A stretch of 64,000 nt of DNA from Streptomyces sp. L2 (GTDB taxonomy: Bacteria > Actinomycetota > Actinomycetes > Streptomycetales > Streptomycetaceae). Made by a program: the position numbers and the translations under genes. The notes beneath the pieces are model-generated. The model ran no database searches and had not been told where the DNA came from. It saw only the letters and a program-made list of their open reading frames with translations. Below are positions 28,812 through 37,462 of this stretch, piece by piece; the first letter of the stretch is position 1; each line of letters opens with the position of its first letter. The DNA lies in contig NZ_QBDT01000001.1 of the NCBI RefSeq assembly GCF_004124325.1, forward strand, positions 5,456,001-5,520,000, written 5' to 3'.

Positions 28812-29828
28812 ATGACCACGACGATGCGAACCCGATCCCTCGGAACCACCGGCCCCCAGGTCTCCGCCCTGGCCCTCGGCTGCATGGGCATGTCCGGGAT
28901 GTACGGCGAAGCGGACCGCTCCGAGTCCGTCGCGACGATCCACGCCGCCTTGGAAGCGGGCGTGACCCTGCTCGACACCGGCGACTTCTACGGCATGGGG
29001 CACAACGAACTGCTGATCGCCGAGGCGCTGCGCACCGCCCCGCCGGCCCTCAGGGAGAACGCGCAGCTGAGCGTCAAATTCGGCGCCCTGCGTGACCCGG
29101 CCGGAGGCTGGTCCGGCTTCGACGGCCGCCCGGCGGCGGTGAAGAACTTCGCGGCGTACTCGCTCCAGCGCCTGGGCGTCGACCACATCGATGTCTACCG
29201 ACCGGCCCGCCTCGATCCCGACGTGCCGATCGAGGAGACCGTCGGCGCCATCGCCGAACTGGTGGAGAAGGGGTACGTCCGCCACATCGGCCTGAGCGAG
29301 CTCGGTGCCGACACCATCCGCCGGGCCGCCGCCACGGCCCCGATCGCCGACCTCCAGATCGAGTACGCGCTGATCTCGCGCGCCCCCGAGAAGGACATCC
29401 TGCCCACCACCCGCGAACTGGGCATAGCCGTCACCGCCTACGGCGTCCTCTCGCGCGGGCTGATCTCCGGCCACTTCACGGCCGACCAGCAGTTCGCGGC
29501 GACCGACTTCCGCGCCCACTCGCCCCGCTTCCAGGGCGACAACTACCGGCACAACCTCACGCTGGTCGAGTCCCTCCGCAAGATCGCCGAACAGAAGGGC
29601 GCGACCGTCGCGCAGACGGCCATCGCCTGGGTGCTCTCGCGCGGCGAGGACATCGTCCCCCTGGTCGGCGCGCGCACCCGCGAGCGGCTGACCGAGTCGC
29701 TGGGCGCCCTGGACGTCACCCTGGACGCGGCGGACCTGGCGGCCATCGAGAGCGCGGTCCCGGCGGAGGCGGCGGCCGGCTCCCGGTACGCCCCGGCGCA
29801 GATGGCGATGCTCGACAGCGAACGCTGA
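28812..29828 (+). CDS. Aldo/keto reductase
   Basis: A 338-residue NADPH-dependent oxidoreductase with the TIM-barrel AKR pattern: LALGCMGMSGMYG, LLDTGDFYGMGHNE (catalytic Asp and Tyr), LSVKFG (catalytic Lys) and the nucleotide-binding tail VPLVGARTRERLTESLGALDV. The segment that usually ends with the catalytic His reads HIDVYRPARLDPD, so the His position is changed, as in some actinobacterial members. Substrate is unknown. It is followed 26 bp later by a TetR regulator on the same strand. Confidence 0.88.
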   Translation: MTTTMRTRSLGTTGPQVSALALGCMGMSGMYGEADRSESVATIHAALEAGVTLLDTGDFYGMGHNELLIAEALRTAPPALRENAQLSVKFGALRDPAGGWSGFDGRPAAVKNFAAYSLQRLGVDHIDVYRPARLDPDVPIEETVGAIAELVEKGYVRHIGLSELGADTIRRAAATAPIADLQIEYALISRAPEKDILPTTRELGIAVTAYGVLSRGLISGHFTADQQFAATDFRAHSPRFQGDNYRHNLTLVESLRKIAEQKGATVAQTAIAWVLSRGEDIVPLVGARTRERLTESLGALDVTLDAADLAAIESAVPAEAAAGSRYAPAQMAMLDSER

Positions 29829-29854
29829 AGGCCACTCCAGGTACGGTCTAGGAC

Positions 29855-30442
29855 ATGGCACCGACCGAGACCCTGACCGCCGAGCGCATCCTCGAAGCCA
29901 CCGAGGAGGTGCTGCGCCGGCACGGCCCGGCCAAGGCCACCGTGGTCGACGTGGCCCGCGCGCTCGGCGTCAGCCACGGCAGCGTCTACCGCCACTTCCG
30001 CACCAAGGCGGCACTGCGCGAAGCGGTGACCAAGAGGTGGCTGGACCGCACCTCGGAGCGGCTCGCCGGCTTCGTCACCGAGGACCGTGACCCGGAGACC
30101 CGCCTGCGCGACTGGCTGGCCGCCCTGTTCGAGGCCAAGCGGCACAAGGCGGGCTACGACCCGGAGCTCTTCGCCACCTACACCGTGCTGGCCGACGAGA
30201 GCGGCGCCGCCGTCGCCGACCACGTCACCGACCTCACCGTCCAGCTGGCCCGGATCATCGCCACCGGCGCCGAGTCCGGCGACTTCGCCGCCCCCGACCC
30301 CACCGCCTCGGCCCGAGCCGTCTTCCAGGCCACCGGCCGCTTCCACGACCCGTGCTACGCCCGCGAATGGCAACACCCCGACATCGAAACCGAATTCGAG
30401 GCGGTGGTCGACCTCCTGATCCGCGGCCTGCGCCCGCAGTGA
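29855..30442 (+). CDS. TetR family transcriptional regulator
   Basis: A 195-residue repressor. The N-terminal helix-turn-helix is TVVDVARALGVSHGSVYRHFRTKAALREAVTKRWL. The C-terminal half resembles the TetR_C domain of YbiH-like regulators (PELFATYTVLADE, AVADHVTDLTVQLARIIATG). It is probably cotranscribed with the aldo/keto reductase gene and may bind the inverted repeat at 28761. The ligand is unknown. Confidence 0.9.
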   Translation: MAPTETLTAERILEATEEVLRRHGPAKATVVDVARALGVSHGSVYRHFRTKAALREAVTKRWLDRTSERLAGFVTEDRDPETRLRDWLAALFEAKRHKAGYDPELFATYTVLADESGAAVADHVTDLTVQLARIIATGAESGDFAAPDPTASARAVFQATGRFHDPCYAREWQHPDIETEFEAVVDLLIRGLRPQ

Positions 30443-30491
30443 TCCCTCCTCTTCGACCGCAACTGTATCGATAGCGCGAATGGAGGTGTCT

Positions 30492-30911
30492 GTGCTGTCG
30501 GAACATGTTGACAGAAATAGGTCGATCGAAGAGCTTGAGCGCTGCCGATGGCCGGATCCGTCGACGCCCAGTACGGCCTTGGTTCGCAGCGTTCATGAAC
30601 TGCGGAGGCGTGCTGTTGGAGAACTCTCGGCGGAGGATCTGGCCCGGTTGATCGGGCAGGATGTGGGCCTTCGTTGGCTGCTTCCTGTTGCCCTGGATTT
30701 CCTTCGTGAGACGGCACCGCAGGAAGCGGCGGGTGGCTGGTATGACGACGACCTGCTCTCGGCGGTATTGACCAGGAGTGAATCCGTATGGAGGAGTGCA
30801 CCGGAACTCGCCCGTCACCTGGATGAGACCCTGCGCATACTGACCGATCTCTCGGAGTGCGTGGGGCGGGAAGTGGAAGGCTTCCGAGCAGCTCTGTCGG
30901 ACGTGCTGTGA
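30492..30911 (+). CDS. CdiI-like immunity protein
   Basis: A 139-residue cytoplasmic protein. The pattern ELSAEDLARLIGQDVGLRWLLPVALDFLRE followed by GGWYDDDLLSAVLTR is that of contact-dependent growth inhibition immunity proteins (CdiI_2-like). GTG 30492 is chosen because GGAGG lies 5 nt upstream; ATG 30480 would place that GGAGG inside the gene. Base composition is visibly less GC-rich than the flanks, suggesting recent acquisition. No cognate toxin gene adjoins it. Its stop overlaps the next ORF by 4 bp (GTGA). Confidence 0.75.
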   Translation: MLSEHVDRNRSIEELERCRWPDPSTPSTALVRSVHELRRRAVGELSAEDLARLIGQDVGLRWLLPVALDFLRETAPQEAAGGWYDDDLLSAVLTRSESVWRSAPELARHLDETLRILTDLSECVGREVEGFRAALSDVL

Positions 30912-30997
30912 GACCCTGCACCCGCATCGGATTCATTGCCCTGCTGGCGCTGACCATCACGGCTGCGGTTGCAGCGGGCTATGGCGGAAGGACGTGA
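30908..30997 (+). CDS. 29-residue single-helix membrane peptide
   Basis: GTG 30908 opens a 29-codon ORF whose start overlaps the CdiI-like stop (GTGA) and whose TGA overlaps the GTG of the next gene (GTGA again). The translation begins MRPCTRIGFIALLALTITAA and ends GYGGRT: a basic N-terminus and one hydrophobic helix. Exact overlaps at both ends argue for real translation. It could be a small membrane peptide, or the remnant of a signal sequence that serves only to couple translation. Confidence 0.55.
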   Translation: MRPCTRIGFIALLALTITAAVAAGYGGRT

Positions 30998-31224
30998 GTC
31001 CGGTGAAGATGAGTCGCGCCGAGGCTGTTGCGCTGGTGCAGCGGATCATGGATGCCGATTACGCCTCGGACGAAGAGGTGGACCGCGGGCTCGACAGTCT
31101 TGACCGAGCTCTGGCCTGTCCGGCTGGATACGTCGGCAATCTGATCTTCTGGCCACCCGAGCGGGAGCTTTCCGCCGATGAGGTGGTCGACCAGGCCCTT
31201 GCGTATCGCCCTATCGCGCTCTGA
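30994..31224 (+). CDS. Colicin E/pyocin-type immunity protein
   Basis: A 76-residue acidic protein (GTG 30994; GTG 31003 and ATG 31009 are alternatives) resembling the Colicin_Pyocin family that inhibits nuclease bacteriocins. The correspondence is EAVALVQRIMDADYASDEEVD in helix 1-2, CPAGYVGNLIFWPPERE matching the hPdGsdLIyyP core, and LSADEVVDQALAYR matching the final helix. GGAAGG sits just before GTG 30994. No nuclease bacteriocin gene is visible next to it, so it appears to be an orphan immunity gene. Confidence 0.75.
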   Translation: MSPVKMSRAEAVALVQRIMDADYASDEEVDRGLDSLDRALACPAGYVGNLIFWPPERELSADEVVDQALAYRPIAL

Positions 31225-31234
31225 AGAGGAACCA

Positions 31235-31561
31235 ATGACCAACGGTGAGGCGCATGCGGCCCAGCTGCAGATCTACTCTGTGGAAGAGGAGAGTGCAGCG
31301 TCCGTCGTGTGCGTTGTTCGGTGCGTGGGTGGCGTGGTGCACTGGGGTCAGGAATTTCGATCTCTTGCCTGCGATAAGCCTGTGCAGCTCAGGCCTGTCA
31401 TCATCGTTGACTGGATTCGTCGTTACGAACGGTCGACTGAGCTCCTGGATCCGCCCCACAGTGCGAAAGCCAGGTTGACGGGCGAAGGTGTGCAGGAACT
31501 CAAGAAGGGCGACGTCATCGCGGCGCACGAGTCCGGGGTGTGCGTCGGTGAATCGTCATGA
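31235..31561 (+). CDS. Small protein resembling a translation-factor beta-barrel
   Basis: A 108-residue protein with ATG 31235 preceded by GAGGA at 5 nt. The order SVVCVVRCVGGVVHWGQEF, an IIVDWIRRYE segment, SAKARLTGEGVQELKKGDVIA recalls domain 2 of EF-Tu-like GTPases (barrel with the L-x-G-x-x-x-x-x-x-x-x-G-D-V-I ending). No GTPase domain is present. Being the last gene of the immunity-type cluster, it may be another immunity factor, possibly against a toxin acting on translation; this is inference only. Confidence 0.6.
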   Translation: MTNGEAHAAQLQIYSVEEESAASVVCVVRCVGGVVHWGQEFRSLACDKPVQLRPVIIVDWIRRYERSTELLDPPHSAKARLTGEGVQELKKGDVIAAHESGVCVGESS

Positions 31562-31611
31562 GAGCACGGCCTCACGGACACCTGTGAAGCTCCGTGCGTT
31601 GATCCTCGGCA

Positions 31612-32790
31612 TCAAGGCCGGGAAAGCTGACCGCCTGCCGTAGTGGGCGCCGTGCAGTGCCAGAAGTCCCTCATCAAGGGGGTCGGGGTCGGGTTGGACA
31701 TGGCGACCTGGGTCAGGAGGATGGAGACCATCCCCGTGCTGGGGGCCAGGTGGGCTGTGGTGCCTGTGCCGCCTACCCAGCCGTAGCGGCCCGGGGTGTT
31801 CCAGGGGTGGGTGGTGGTGATGTCGACCTGGGCGCCGTAGCCCCAGCCCTCGCCCTCCAGGAAGAGGCGGCCGATGCGGCGTTGGGCCGGCGTGAGGTGA
31901 TTAGTGGTCATGCGGCGGACCGCGGTGGCGGAGAGGAGCCGGCGGCCGTTCGTCTCGCCGCCGGACAGCAGCATGCGGGCGAAGGCGAGGTAGTCGTCGG
32001 CCGTGGAGGCGAGGCCGCCGCCGCCCGAGGGGAACGCGGGGATACGGCTCCAGTCGCCGTCAGGGGTGTCCATGACCTCCAGGGTGTGGTCGGGAGCCTG
32101 GCGGTAGGACGTGGTGAAGCGGTGGCGTTCGGCGGCCGGGACCTCGAACGCAGTGTCCTTCATGGCGAGGGGCTTGAAGATCCGTTCCGCCAGGAAGTCG
32201 GGCAAGGGGTGGCCGGACGCCCGGGCGATCAGGATGCCCTGGAGGTCGGAGGAGGTGCCGTAGAGCCAGGCCTCGCCCGGCTGGTAGAGCAGGGGGACCT
32301 TCGCCAGGTCGGTCAGCCAGGTGTCCGGGGCCGGGTAGGCGTGCGGGAAGCGGCCGTCCTTCTGCACCTCGAACAGCGCCTGCACCGCCGGGAGGGAGAA
32401 GTCGGAGGGGAAGCCCCACCCCGTGCGGGAGGTGAGGAGGTCCTCGACCGTGATGGGGCGGTTCGCCGGCACCAGGTCGTCGAGGGGGCTGTCGGGGGTC
32501 AGGACCGCCATCGGCTCGGCCAGTTCCGGAAGCCACTTCTCCACCGGGTCCGTCAGCCCGACCCGCCCCTCGTCCACGAGCATCAGCACGGCCGCGGCCG
32601 TCACCGGCTTGGTGAGCGAGGCGATCCGGAAGATCGAGTCCCTGGTCATCGGGGTGGGGCCGCCGGCCGCGGTGTGGCCGACGGCCACCACCTCGACGTC
32701 CTCGCAGTGGGCGAGCAGGCCCACCGCGCCGGGCACGGTGCCCTCGTCGACGTAGCGGTGCAAGGTGTCGTACAGCGGTGTGGTGGTCAT
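31612..32790 (-). CDS. Serine hydrolase, beta-lactamase class C / esterase family
   Basis: A 392-residue member of the class C beta-lactamase/penicillin-binding-like fold. The nucleophile is in IFRIASLTKPVTAAAVLML (Ser-x-x-Lys), the second element is LYGTSSDLQG (Tyr-x-Ser) and GYGWVGGTGTTAHL provides the third region. No signal peptide is seen, so a cytoplasmic esterase/peptidase is more likely than a secreted beta-lactamase. A stretch of small remnants (including an ORF MKLRALILGIKAGKADRLP) overlaps its 3' end. Confidence 0.87.
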   Translation of the reverse strand: MTTTPLYDTLHRYVDEGTVPGAVGLLAHCEDVEVVAVGHTAAGGPTPMTRDSIFRIASLTKPVTAAAVLMLVDEGRVGLTDPVEKWLPELAEPMAVLTPDSPLDDLVPANRPITVEDLLTSRTGWGFPSDFSLPAVQALFEVQKDGRFPHAYPAPDTWLTDLAKVPLLYQPGEAWLYGTSSDLQGILIARASGHPLPDFLAERIFKPLAMKDTAFEVPAAERHRFTTSYRQAPDHTLEVMDTPDGDWSRIPAFPSGGGGLASTADDYLAFARMLLSGGETNGRRLLSATAVRRMTTNHLTPAQRRIGRLFLEGEGWGYGAQVDITTTHPWNTPGRYGWVGGTGTTAHLAPSTGMVSILLTQVAMSNPTPTPLMRDFWHCTAPTTAGGQLSRP

Positions 32791-32889
32791 GGTCCTCGGT
32801 CCCTGGGTCGGCTCCGTCGTCGTAGGTACGACTGGAGCCGCTCCGGAAACTCATCGGTCGCCACCGTGCATGCGGCCCGCCGAAGGAAT

Positions 32890-33111
32890 TCAGTGGGAGG
32901 CCTCCCGGGGCGCCGACGGGTCCACCGTCGCCTGGTGCGCCTCGGCCAGGTGCTCCTCCGCCTTCAGCCACGGCAGGAACTGCGCGCCCTGCCGCCAGCC
33001 GCAGGTGTCGCAGCTGATCGTGCGCTGCACGCCCGTGCGCCGTACCCGGACCACGTGCTCGCGCCCGTGCTGGTCCCAGCGGCTGACCTTGCTCGTCTGG
33101 TTCTGCGGCAT
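32890..33111 (-). CDS. Small zinc-finger-like protein
   Basis: A 73-residue protein (ATG 33111, MPQNQTSKVSRWDQHGREHV). It has a C-x2-C pair in ISCDTCGW and two His in AEEHLAEAHQ, which together could bind zinc in a C2H2-like arrangement. It is very basic at the N-terminus. No family name is known to me; DNA- or RNA-binding is possible. It lies alone between the serine hydrolase and MFS genes. Confidence 0.65.
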   Translation of the reverse strand: MPQNQTSKVSRWDQHGREHVVRVRRTGVQRTISCDTCGWRQGAQFLPWLKAEEHLAEAHQATVDPSAPREASH

Positions 33112-33209
33112 GACCCCGCTCCTCCCTGACTCCGGTGTTCCCGACGGCAAGGAGTGTGCAGCAAGTCCAACATCAACAGGGGGTGCCCGGAAGGGGAAAT
33201 GAGCGGCGG

Positions 33210-34640
33210 TCAGCCGACCGTGCGGGGCAGCCGCAGGCTCAGCAGGCCCGTCAGGGCGACCCCGGCCAACTGCACGAACAGCGTGGTGAGCAGGGCGTCC
33301 CGCATGCCGAAGTGCGGGACGAGGGCGAGGAAGAGCGTGCCGAGCGTGGCCACGCCCAGCGCCAGCGCGGACTGCTGCGTGGTGACCATCACGCCGCTGC
33401 CGACCCCGGCCCGCGCCGCCGGCATCTCGGACATCACGATCCGCATGATGTTGGGGAGTTGGAGGGCCTGCCCGGCCCCGGCGACGGCCGTGCCCGGCAG
33501 CAGCGAGGCCACGTCCAGGTGGGGCCAGTCCCGCCACACCGCGAGCACGATCAGCAGCACGCCGACCGCCTGCACCGCGGCCCCGGCGGCGACGACCCGG
33601 GTGCCGTGGCGGGCGATCAGCCGCGGACCGGCGAGGGAGACGAACAGGAACACCACGGCCATCGGCGCGAGCGCCAGCCCCGCCGGCACCGGTCCGAGGC
33701 CCGCCCCCTGCTGGAGGGCCAGCGCGATGACGAACATGAACCCGCTGAACCCGATGGAGAACGGCAGCATCAGCACCAGCCCGCGCCGCAGCGAGGCCAG
33801 CCGGAACAGGCTGGGCGGCACCAGCGGGGTCCGGCCCAGCCGGTCCGCCCGGCGCTCGACGGCGTAGAAGGCGGCGGCCGCGAACGGGAACGCGGCCAGC
33901 GACAGCCAGGTCCACAGCGGCCAGCCCGCCGCCCGGCCCTCGGTGAGCGGGGCGAGCAGCGTCAGCAGGGACGCGGCGAGCAGCACGGTCCCGGGGCCGT
34001 CGACCGGCTCGGGGTGCTGCGAGCGGGTCTCGGGCACGAACCGCACGCCCATGACCAGCCCGAGCACCACCACCGGCACGTTGACGAGGAAGATCGCCCG
34101 CCAGCCGGTTCCGGCGAGGTCGGCGGCGACGAGGACGCCGCCCAGGATCTGCCCCGCCACCATGGCGAGGCCGGCGGTGGCGCCGTACAGGCTCATGGCC
34201 TTCGCCCGGCGCGCGCCGCTCGTGGTGGCCTGGACGGTGGCGAGGACCTGCGGCAGCATCGCCGCGGCGGACGCGCCCTGCGCGACCCGCGCCGCGACCA
34301 GGGTCCAGGCGTCCGGTGCCAGGCCGCAGGCCAGCGAGGTCACTCCGAAGGCGGCCATCCCACCGAGGAACAGCCGCCGCCGGCCGACCAGGTCGCCGAG
34401 CCGACCGCCGAGGACGAGCAGGACGGCGTAGGCGACGCCGTAACCGGCTACGACGAGTTCCAGTACGGCCTCGCCCGCGGCGAGATCGGCGCCGATGGTC
34501 GGCAGGGCCACGTTGACGATGAAGAAGTCGACCAGCGGCAGGGCCGCGGCCAGCAGAACGGTGAACAGCCCCGGGCCGCCCAGCGTGGGCGAAGCCGCCT
34601 CAGGAGCGCGGACGGCCGGGGTACTGACGGTGTCGGTCAT
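33210..34640 (-). CDS. MFS drug transporter (DHA2 type), module 1
   Basis: A 476-residue major facilitator with about 14 hydrophobic segments. Characteristic motifs are LPLVDFFIVNVALPTIGADL in helix 1, LGGRLGDLVGRRRLFLGG between helices 2 and 3, and ARVAQGASAAAMLPQVLA. These indicate drug:H+ efflux of the EmrB/QacA type. It is divergent from an XRE regulator (34742), with an operator-like repeat between them. It has the same length and layout as the paralogue at 37463. Confidence 0.88.
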   Translation of the reverse strand: MTDTVSTPAVRAPEAASPTLGGPGLFTVLLAAALPLVDFFIVNVALPTIGADLAAGEAVLELVVAGYGVAYAVLLVLGGRLGDLVGRRRLFLGGMAAFGVTSLACGLAPDAWTLVAARVAQGASAAAMLPQVLATVQATTSGARRAKAMSLYGATAGLAMVAGQILGGVLVAADLAGTGWRAIFLVNVPVVVLGLVMGVRFVPETRSQHPEPVDGPGTVLLAASLLTLLAPLTEGRAAGWPLWTWLSLAAFPFAAAAFYAVERRADRLGRTPLVPPSLFRLASLRRGLVLMLPFSIGFSGFMFVIALALQQGAGLGPVPAGLALAPMAVVFLFVSLAGPRLIARHGTRVVAAGAAVQAVGVLLIVLAVWRDWPHLDVASLLPGTAVAGAGQALQLPNIMRIVMSEMPAARAGVGSGVMVTTQQSALALGVATLGTLFLALVPHFGMRDALLTTLFVQLAGVALTGLLSLRLPRTVG

Positions 34641-34669
34641 GTCCCCGAGCCTGCGACCGGGCGCAGGGT

Positions 34670-34696
34670 GGTACCAGAGTGTCCTTGTCCTGGTAC
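34670..34696. promoter_or_regulatory. Shared operator-like repeat, module 1
   Basis: GGTACCAG (34670-34677) and CTGGTAC (34690-34696) form an inverted repeat GTACCAG-N12-CTGGTAC in the divergent MFS/XRE promoter. The module 2 promoter has GTACCAG-N12-CAGGTAC at identical spacing. It is a likely binding site for the MmyB-type regulator. Confidence 0.65.
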
Positions 34697-34741
34697 AAGA
34701 AGTACCTGGCAACAGGATCGGGCGCGGGGCACCCTGGAACC

Positions 34742-35803
34742 ATGACGAGCCTGACGACCGTGACGAGCACGACCTCCGCGGCCCCCCGGCAGTCCGCGGC
34801 CCGGCAGTCCGGGGTGCGGCAGTCGGGGGTGCGGCAGTCGGGGGTGCGGAACCCGCCGTCCCGGACGCCCGCGGCTCCGGCGACTCCCGCGGCTTCCGCG
34901 ACGCCCGCGACGCCTACGGCTCCGGCGACGCCTGCGGCTCCCGCCGCCACGGGCGTCCCCGCGGCGGGCGGTGCGGAGATCCGGCGGAACGAACTGGCCG
35001 CGTTCCTGCGCAGTCGCCGGGAGCGGATCACCCCCGAGCAGGTGGGGCTGCCGCGCGGGCGGCGCCGGCGCACGCCGGGGCTGCGGCGGGAGGAGGTCGC
35101 CCAGCTCTCCGCGGTCGGCGTCACCTGGTACACGTGGCTCGAACAGGCCCGCAACATCCAGGTCTCCGTGCAGGTCCTGGACGCCCTGGCGCGCACCCTG
35201 ATGCTGGACGCCAGCGAGCGCGCCCACCTGTTCCAGCTGGCCGGTGCCACGGACCCGACCCCGGCCGCGAACTGCGCGGGCATCACCCCGGCGCTGACCG
35301 AGATCCTGCGCCGCCTGGAGCCGGTCCCGGCCTGCATCCAGAACAGCCGGTACGACATCCTCGCCTACAACCGCACCTACGGCCGCCTCCTCGGCGACCT
35401 CGACGCGATCCCGCCCGAGGACCGCAACTGCATGGTCCTCGTCTATACCAACCGCGACTGGCAGGCGTCGATCGTGCACCTGGAGGACAGCCAGCGCCTG
35501 ATGGCCGCCCGGCTGCGCGCCTCCCTGGCCGGCCACCTGGGCGAGCCCGCCTGGAAGATGCTCGTCAAGCGCCTGGAGACGGAGTCCCCGGAGTTCCGCG
35601 AGAACTGGGAGCGCTACGAGGTCGTCGGCAACCGCACCAAGACCAAGGAGTTCCTCAACCCGTACGTCGGCCACCTCACCGTGGAGCACACGGACCTGTG
35701 GCTGAGCCCGGAGACGGGCGCCCGCCTCGTCACCTACACCCCGAAGAACGAGGAGACCCGCGCCCGCCTGGAGCGGCTCCAGGAACTGGCCGAGCGCGGC
35801 TGA
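34742..35803 (+). CDS. MmyB-type XRE regulator, module 1
   Basis: A 353-residue regulator. A ~75-residue low-complexity head (three tandem RQSGV units, then Pro/Ala/Thr runs) precedes the helix-turn-helix (NELAAFLRSRRERITPEQVGL, GVTWYTWLEQARNIQVSVQVLDALAR). The MmyB-like ligand-binding domain follows (LEPVPACIQNSRYDILAYNRTY through VGHLTVEHTDLWLSPETGARLVTY). ATG 34742 is assumed; a start nearer the helix-turn-helix would remove the odd head. Probable repressor of the divergent MFS gene. Confidence 0.87.
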   Translation: MTSLTTVTSTTSAAPRQSAARQSGVRQSGVRQSGVRNPPSRTPAAPATPAASATPATPTAPATPAAPAATGVPAAGGAEIRRNELAAFLRSRRERITPEQVGLPRGRRRRTPGLRREEVAQLSAVGVTWYTWLEQARNIQVSVQVLDALARTLMLDASERAHLFQLAGATDPTPAANCAGITPALTEILRRLEPVPACIQNSRYDILAYNRTYGRLLGDLDAIPPEDRNCMVLVYTNRDWQASIVHLEDSQRLMAARLRASLAGHLGEPAWKMLVKRLETESPEFRENWERYEVVGNRTKTKEFLNPYVGHLTVEHTDLWLSPETGARLVTYTPKNEETRARLERLQELAERG

Positions 35804-35887
35804 GCCCCCGCCCCGCGAGCGAGCGGGGCCAGGACCAGCGTGGACCAGGGTCCGGACGACCCGGGGTCGGGAGGAGCGGGGCCAGGC

Positions 35888-37348
35888 TCAGGAACGGCCC
35901 GACGCCCCCACCGTCTGCCGTACCTCCGGTGACTCCAGGCGTTCCGCCGTGCGCTCGGCCGTGCGGTGGGCCCAGCGGCCGCTGGTGACGGCGCCCAGGA
36001 CGAGGACCGCGAGGCCGCAGGCGGCGATGATCCACCAGCCGGGGCGGGCCGCCGAGACGAAGGCGTGCTTGTACGACGACGAGCCGATCCCGGAGGCCAG
36101 GATGGCGCCGACCACGGCGACGCCCAGCGTCTGACCGAGCTGCCGGCTGGTGGAGGCGACGGCGGCCGCGACTCCGGCCTGGGCCCGGGGCATGCCGGAC
36201 ACCGCCGTGTTGGTGATCGGCGCGTTCACGAAGCCGAAGCCGATGCCGAACAGGACGTAGCCGAGGAGCAGGGTGGCGTTGGAGGTCTCCGCCTCGAACG
36301 CGCCGAACAGCACCCCGCTGACGGTGATCGCGGCGCCCGCCACCAGCAGCGGCACGCGTGGTCCCCGGCTGCCGACCAGCCGGCCGGAGACCGGTGCGCA
36401 CAGGAACGTCGGCGCGGCCATGGGCAGCATCCACAGGCCGGCGTGCAGGGCGTCCAGGCCGCGCACGTTCTGCAGGTACAGCGTCGACAGGAACAGGAAT
36501 CCGCCCAGTGCGGAGAACGCGCTGATGGCGATCACGGTCGCCCCGCTGAACGGCGCCGAGTGGAAGAAGCGCAGGTCGATGAGGGGTTCGTCGCGCCGGG
36601 GCTCGTACCAGAGCAGACCGAGCAGGGCCACGAAGGCGATCGCGCCGAACGGGGCGACCGCGCCGAGGCCGGAGTCCGGTGCCTGGATGATCGCGTACGT
36701 CAGCGATCCGAACAGGGCGATCACCAGCAGTTGCCCGACGGGGTCGGCGCGGCGGGGCTTGGGGGCGCGGGACTCGGGGATGAAGCGCAGCGTGAGCAGG
36801 AGCGCGGCGACGCCGATGGGGATGTTGAGCCAGAAGATGGAGCGCCAGCCCACCGACTCCACGAGCAGGCCGCCGACCAGGGGGCCGGCCGCCATGGATA
36901 TGCCGACCACCGCACCCCACACCCCGATCGCGCGGGCGCGCTCGCGGGAGTCGGTGAAGGTGTTGGTGATGATCGACATGGCGACCGGGTTGAGCATGGA
37001 ACCGCCGACCGCCTGCACCATGCGGAAGACGATGAGGAGTTGCAGGTTCGGCGCGAGGGAGCAGAGCAGCGAGCCGGCGGAGAAGATGACGAGGCCCGCC
37101 ATGAAGACGCGCTTGCGGCCGATCCGGTCGGCGGTCGAGCCGGAGAGCATCAGCAGGGAGGCCAGGACGAGCAGGTAGGCGTCGATGGTCCACTGCAGAC
37201 CGGAGGTGCCGGCGTGGAACTCCCGTTGCAGGGAGGGCAGGGCGACGTTCAGGACGGTGTTGTCGAGGCTCACGATGAGCAGGCTCATGCAGCAGATCGC
37301 GAGCACGAGCAGCCGACGGCTGTGACTCAACTCGGGCATGCGGTTCAT
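35888..37348 (-). CDS. MFS drug transporter (DHA2/EmrB type)
   Basis: A 486-residue facilitator with about 14 helices. Motifs include SLDNTVLNVALPSLQREF in helix 1, LLMLSGSTADRIGRKRVFMAG, and FRMVQAVGGSMLNPVAMSII. It differs clearly from the two flanking MFS paralogues and belongs to the EmrB/QacA subfamily. It lies tail-to-tail with the module 1 regulator and head-away from module 2. An AT-rich segment with TAGTGCGTCTAAC just upstream of the start may hold an operator for an unlinked regulator. No good ribosome-binding site precedes ATG 37348. Confidence 0.87.
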   Translation of the reverse strand: MNRMPELSHSRRLLVLAICCMSLLIVSLDNTVLNVALPSLQREFHAGTSGLQWTIDAYLLVLASLLMLSGSTADRIGRKRVFMAGLVIFSAGSLLCSLAPNLQLLIVFRMVQAVGGSMLNPVAMSIITNTFTDSRERARAIGVWGAVVGISMAAGPLVGGLLVESVGWRSIFWLNIPIGVAALLLTLRFIPESRAPKPRRADPVGQLLVIALFGSLTYAIIQAPDSGLGAVAPFGAIAFVALLGLLWYEPRRDEPLIDLRFFHSAPFSGATVIAISAFSALGGFLFLSTLYLQNVRGLDALHAGLWMLPMAAPTFLCAPVSGRLVGSRGPRVPLLVAGAAITVSGVLFGAFEAETSNATLLLGYVLFGIGFGFVNAPITNTAVSGMPRAQAGVAAAVASTSRQLGQTLGVAVVGAILASGIGSSSYKHAFVSAARPGWWIIAACGLAVLVLGAVTSGRWAHRTAERTAERLESPEVRQTVGASGRS

Positions 37349-37462
37349 CGTACGCCGATTTCAATAGTGCGTCTAACTAATGACCCATGCACGCGTCATG
37401 ACTTGGTCCGTAGGCCATGACGCCCGCTCCGGGCCGCTCACCGGAGTACCCGCCGGGCCCGC

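Noticed and set aside
31562..31644. Two further mini-ORFs after the immunity cluster (9 and 19 codons)
   Set aside because: They overlap the 3' end of the convergent serine hydrolase gene, show no helix or motif and lack support beyond one ATGA overlap.
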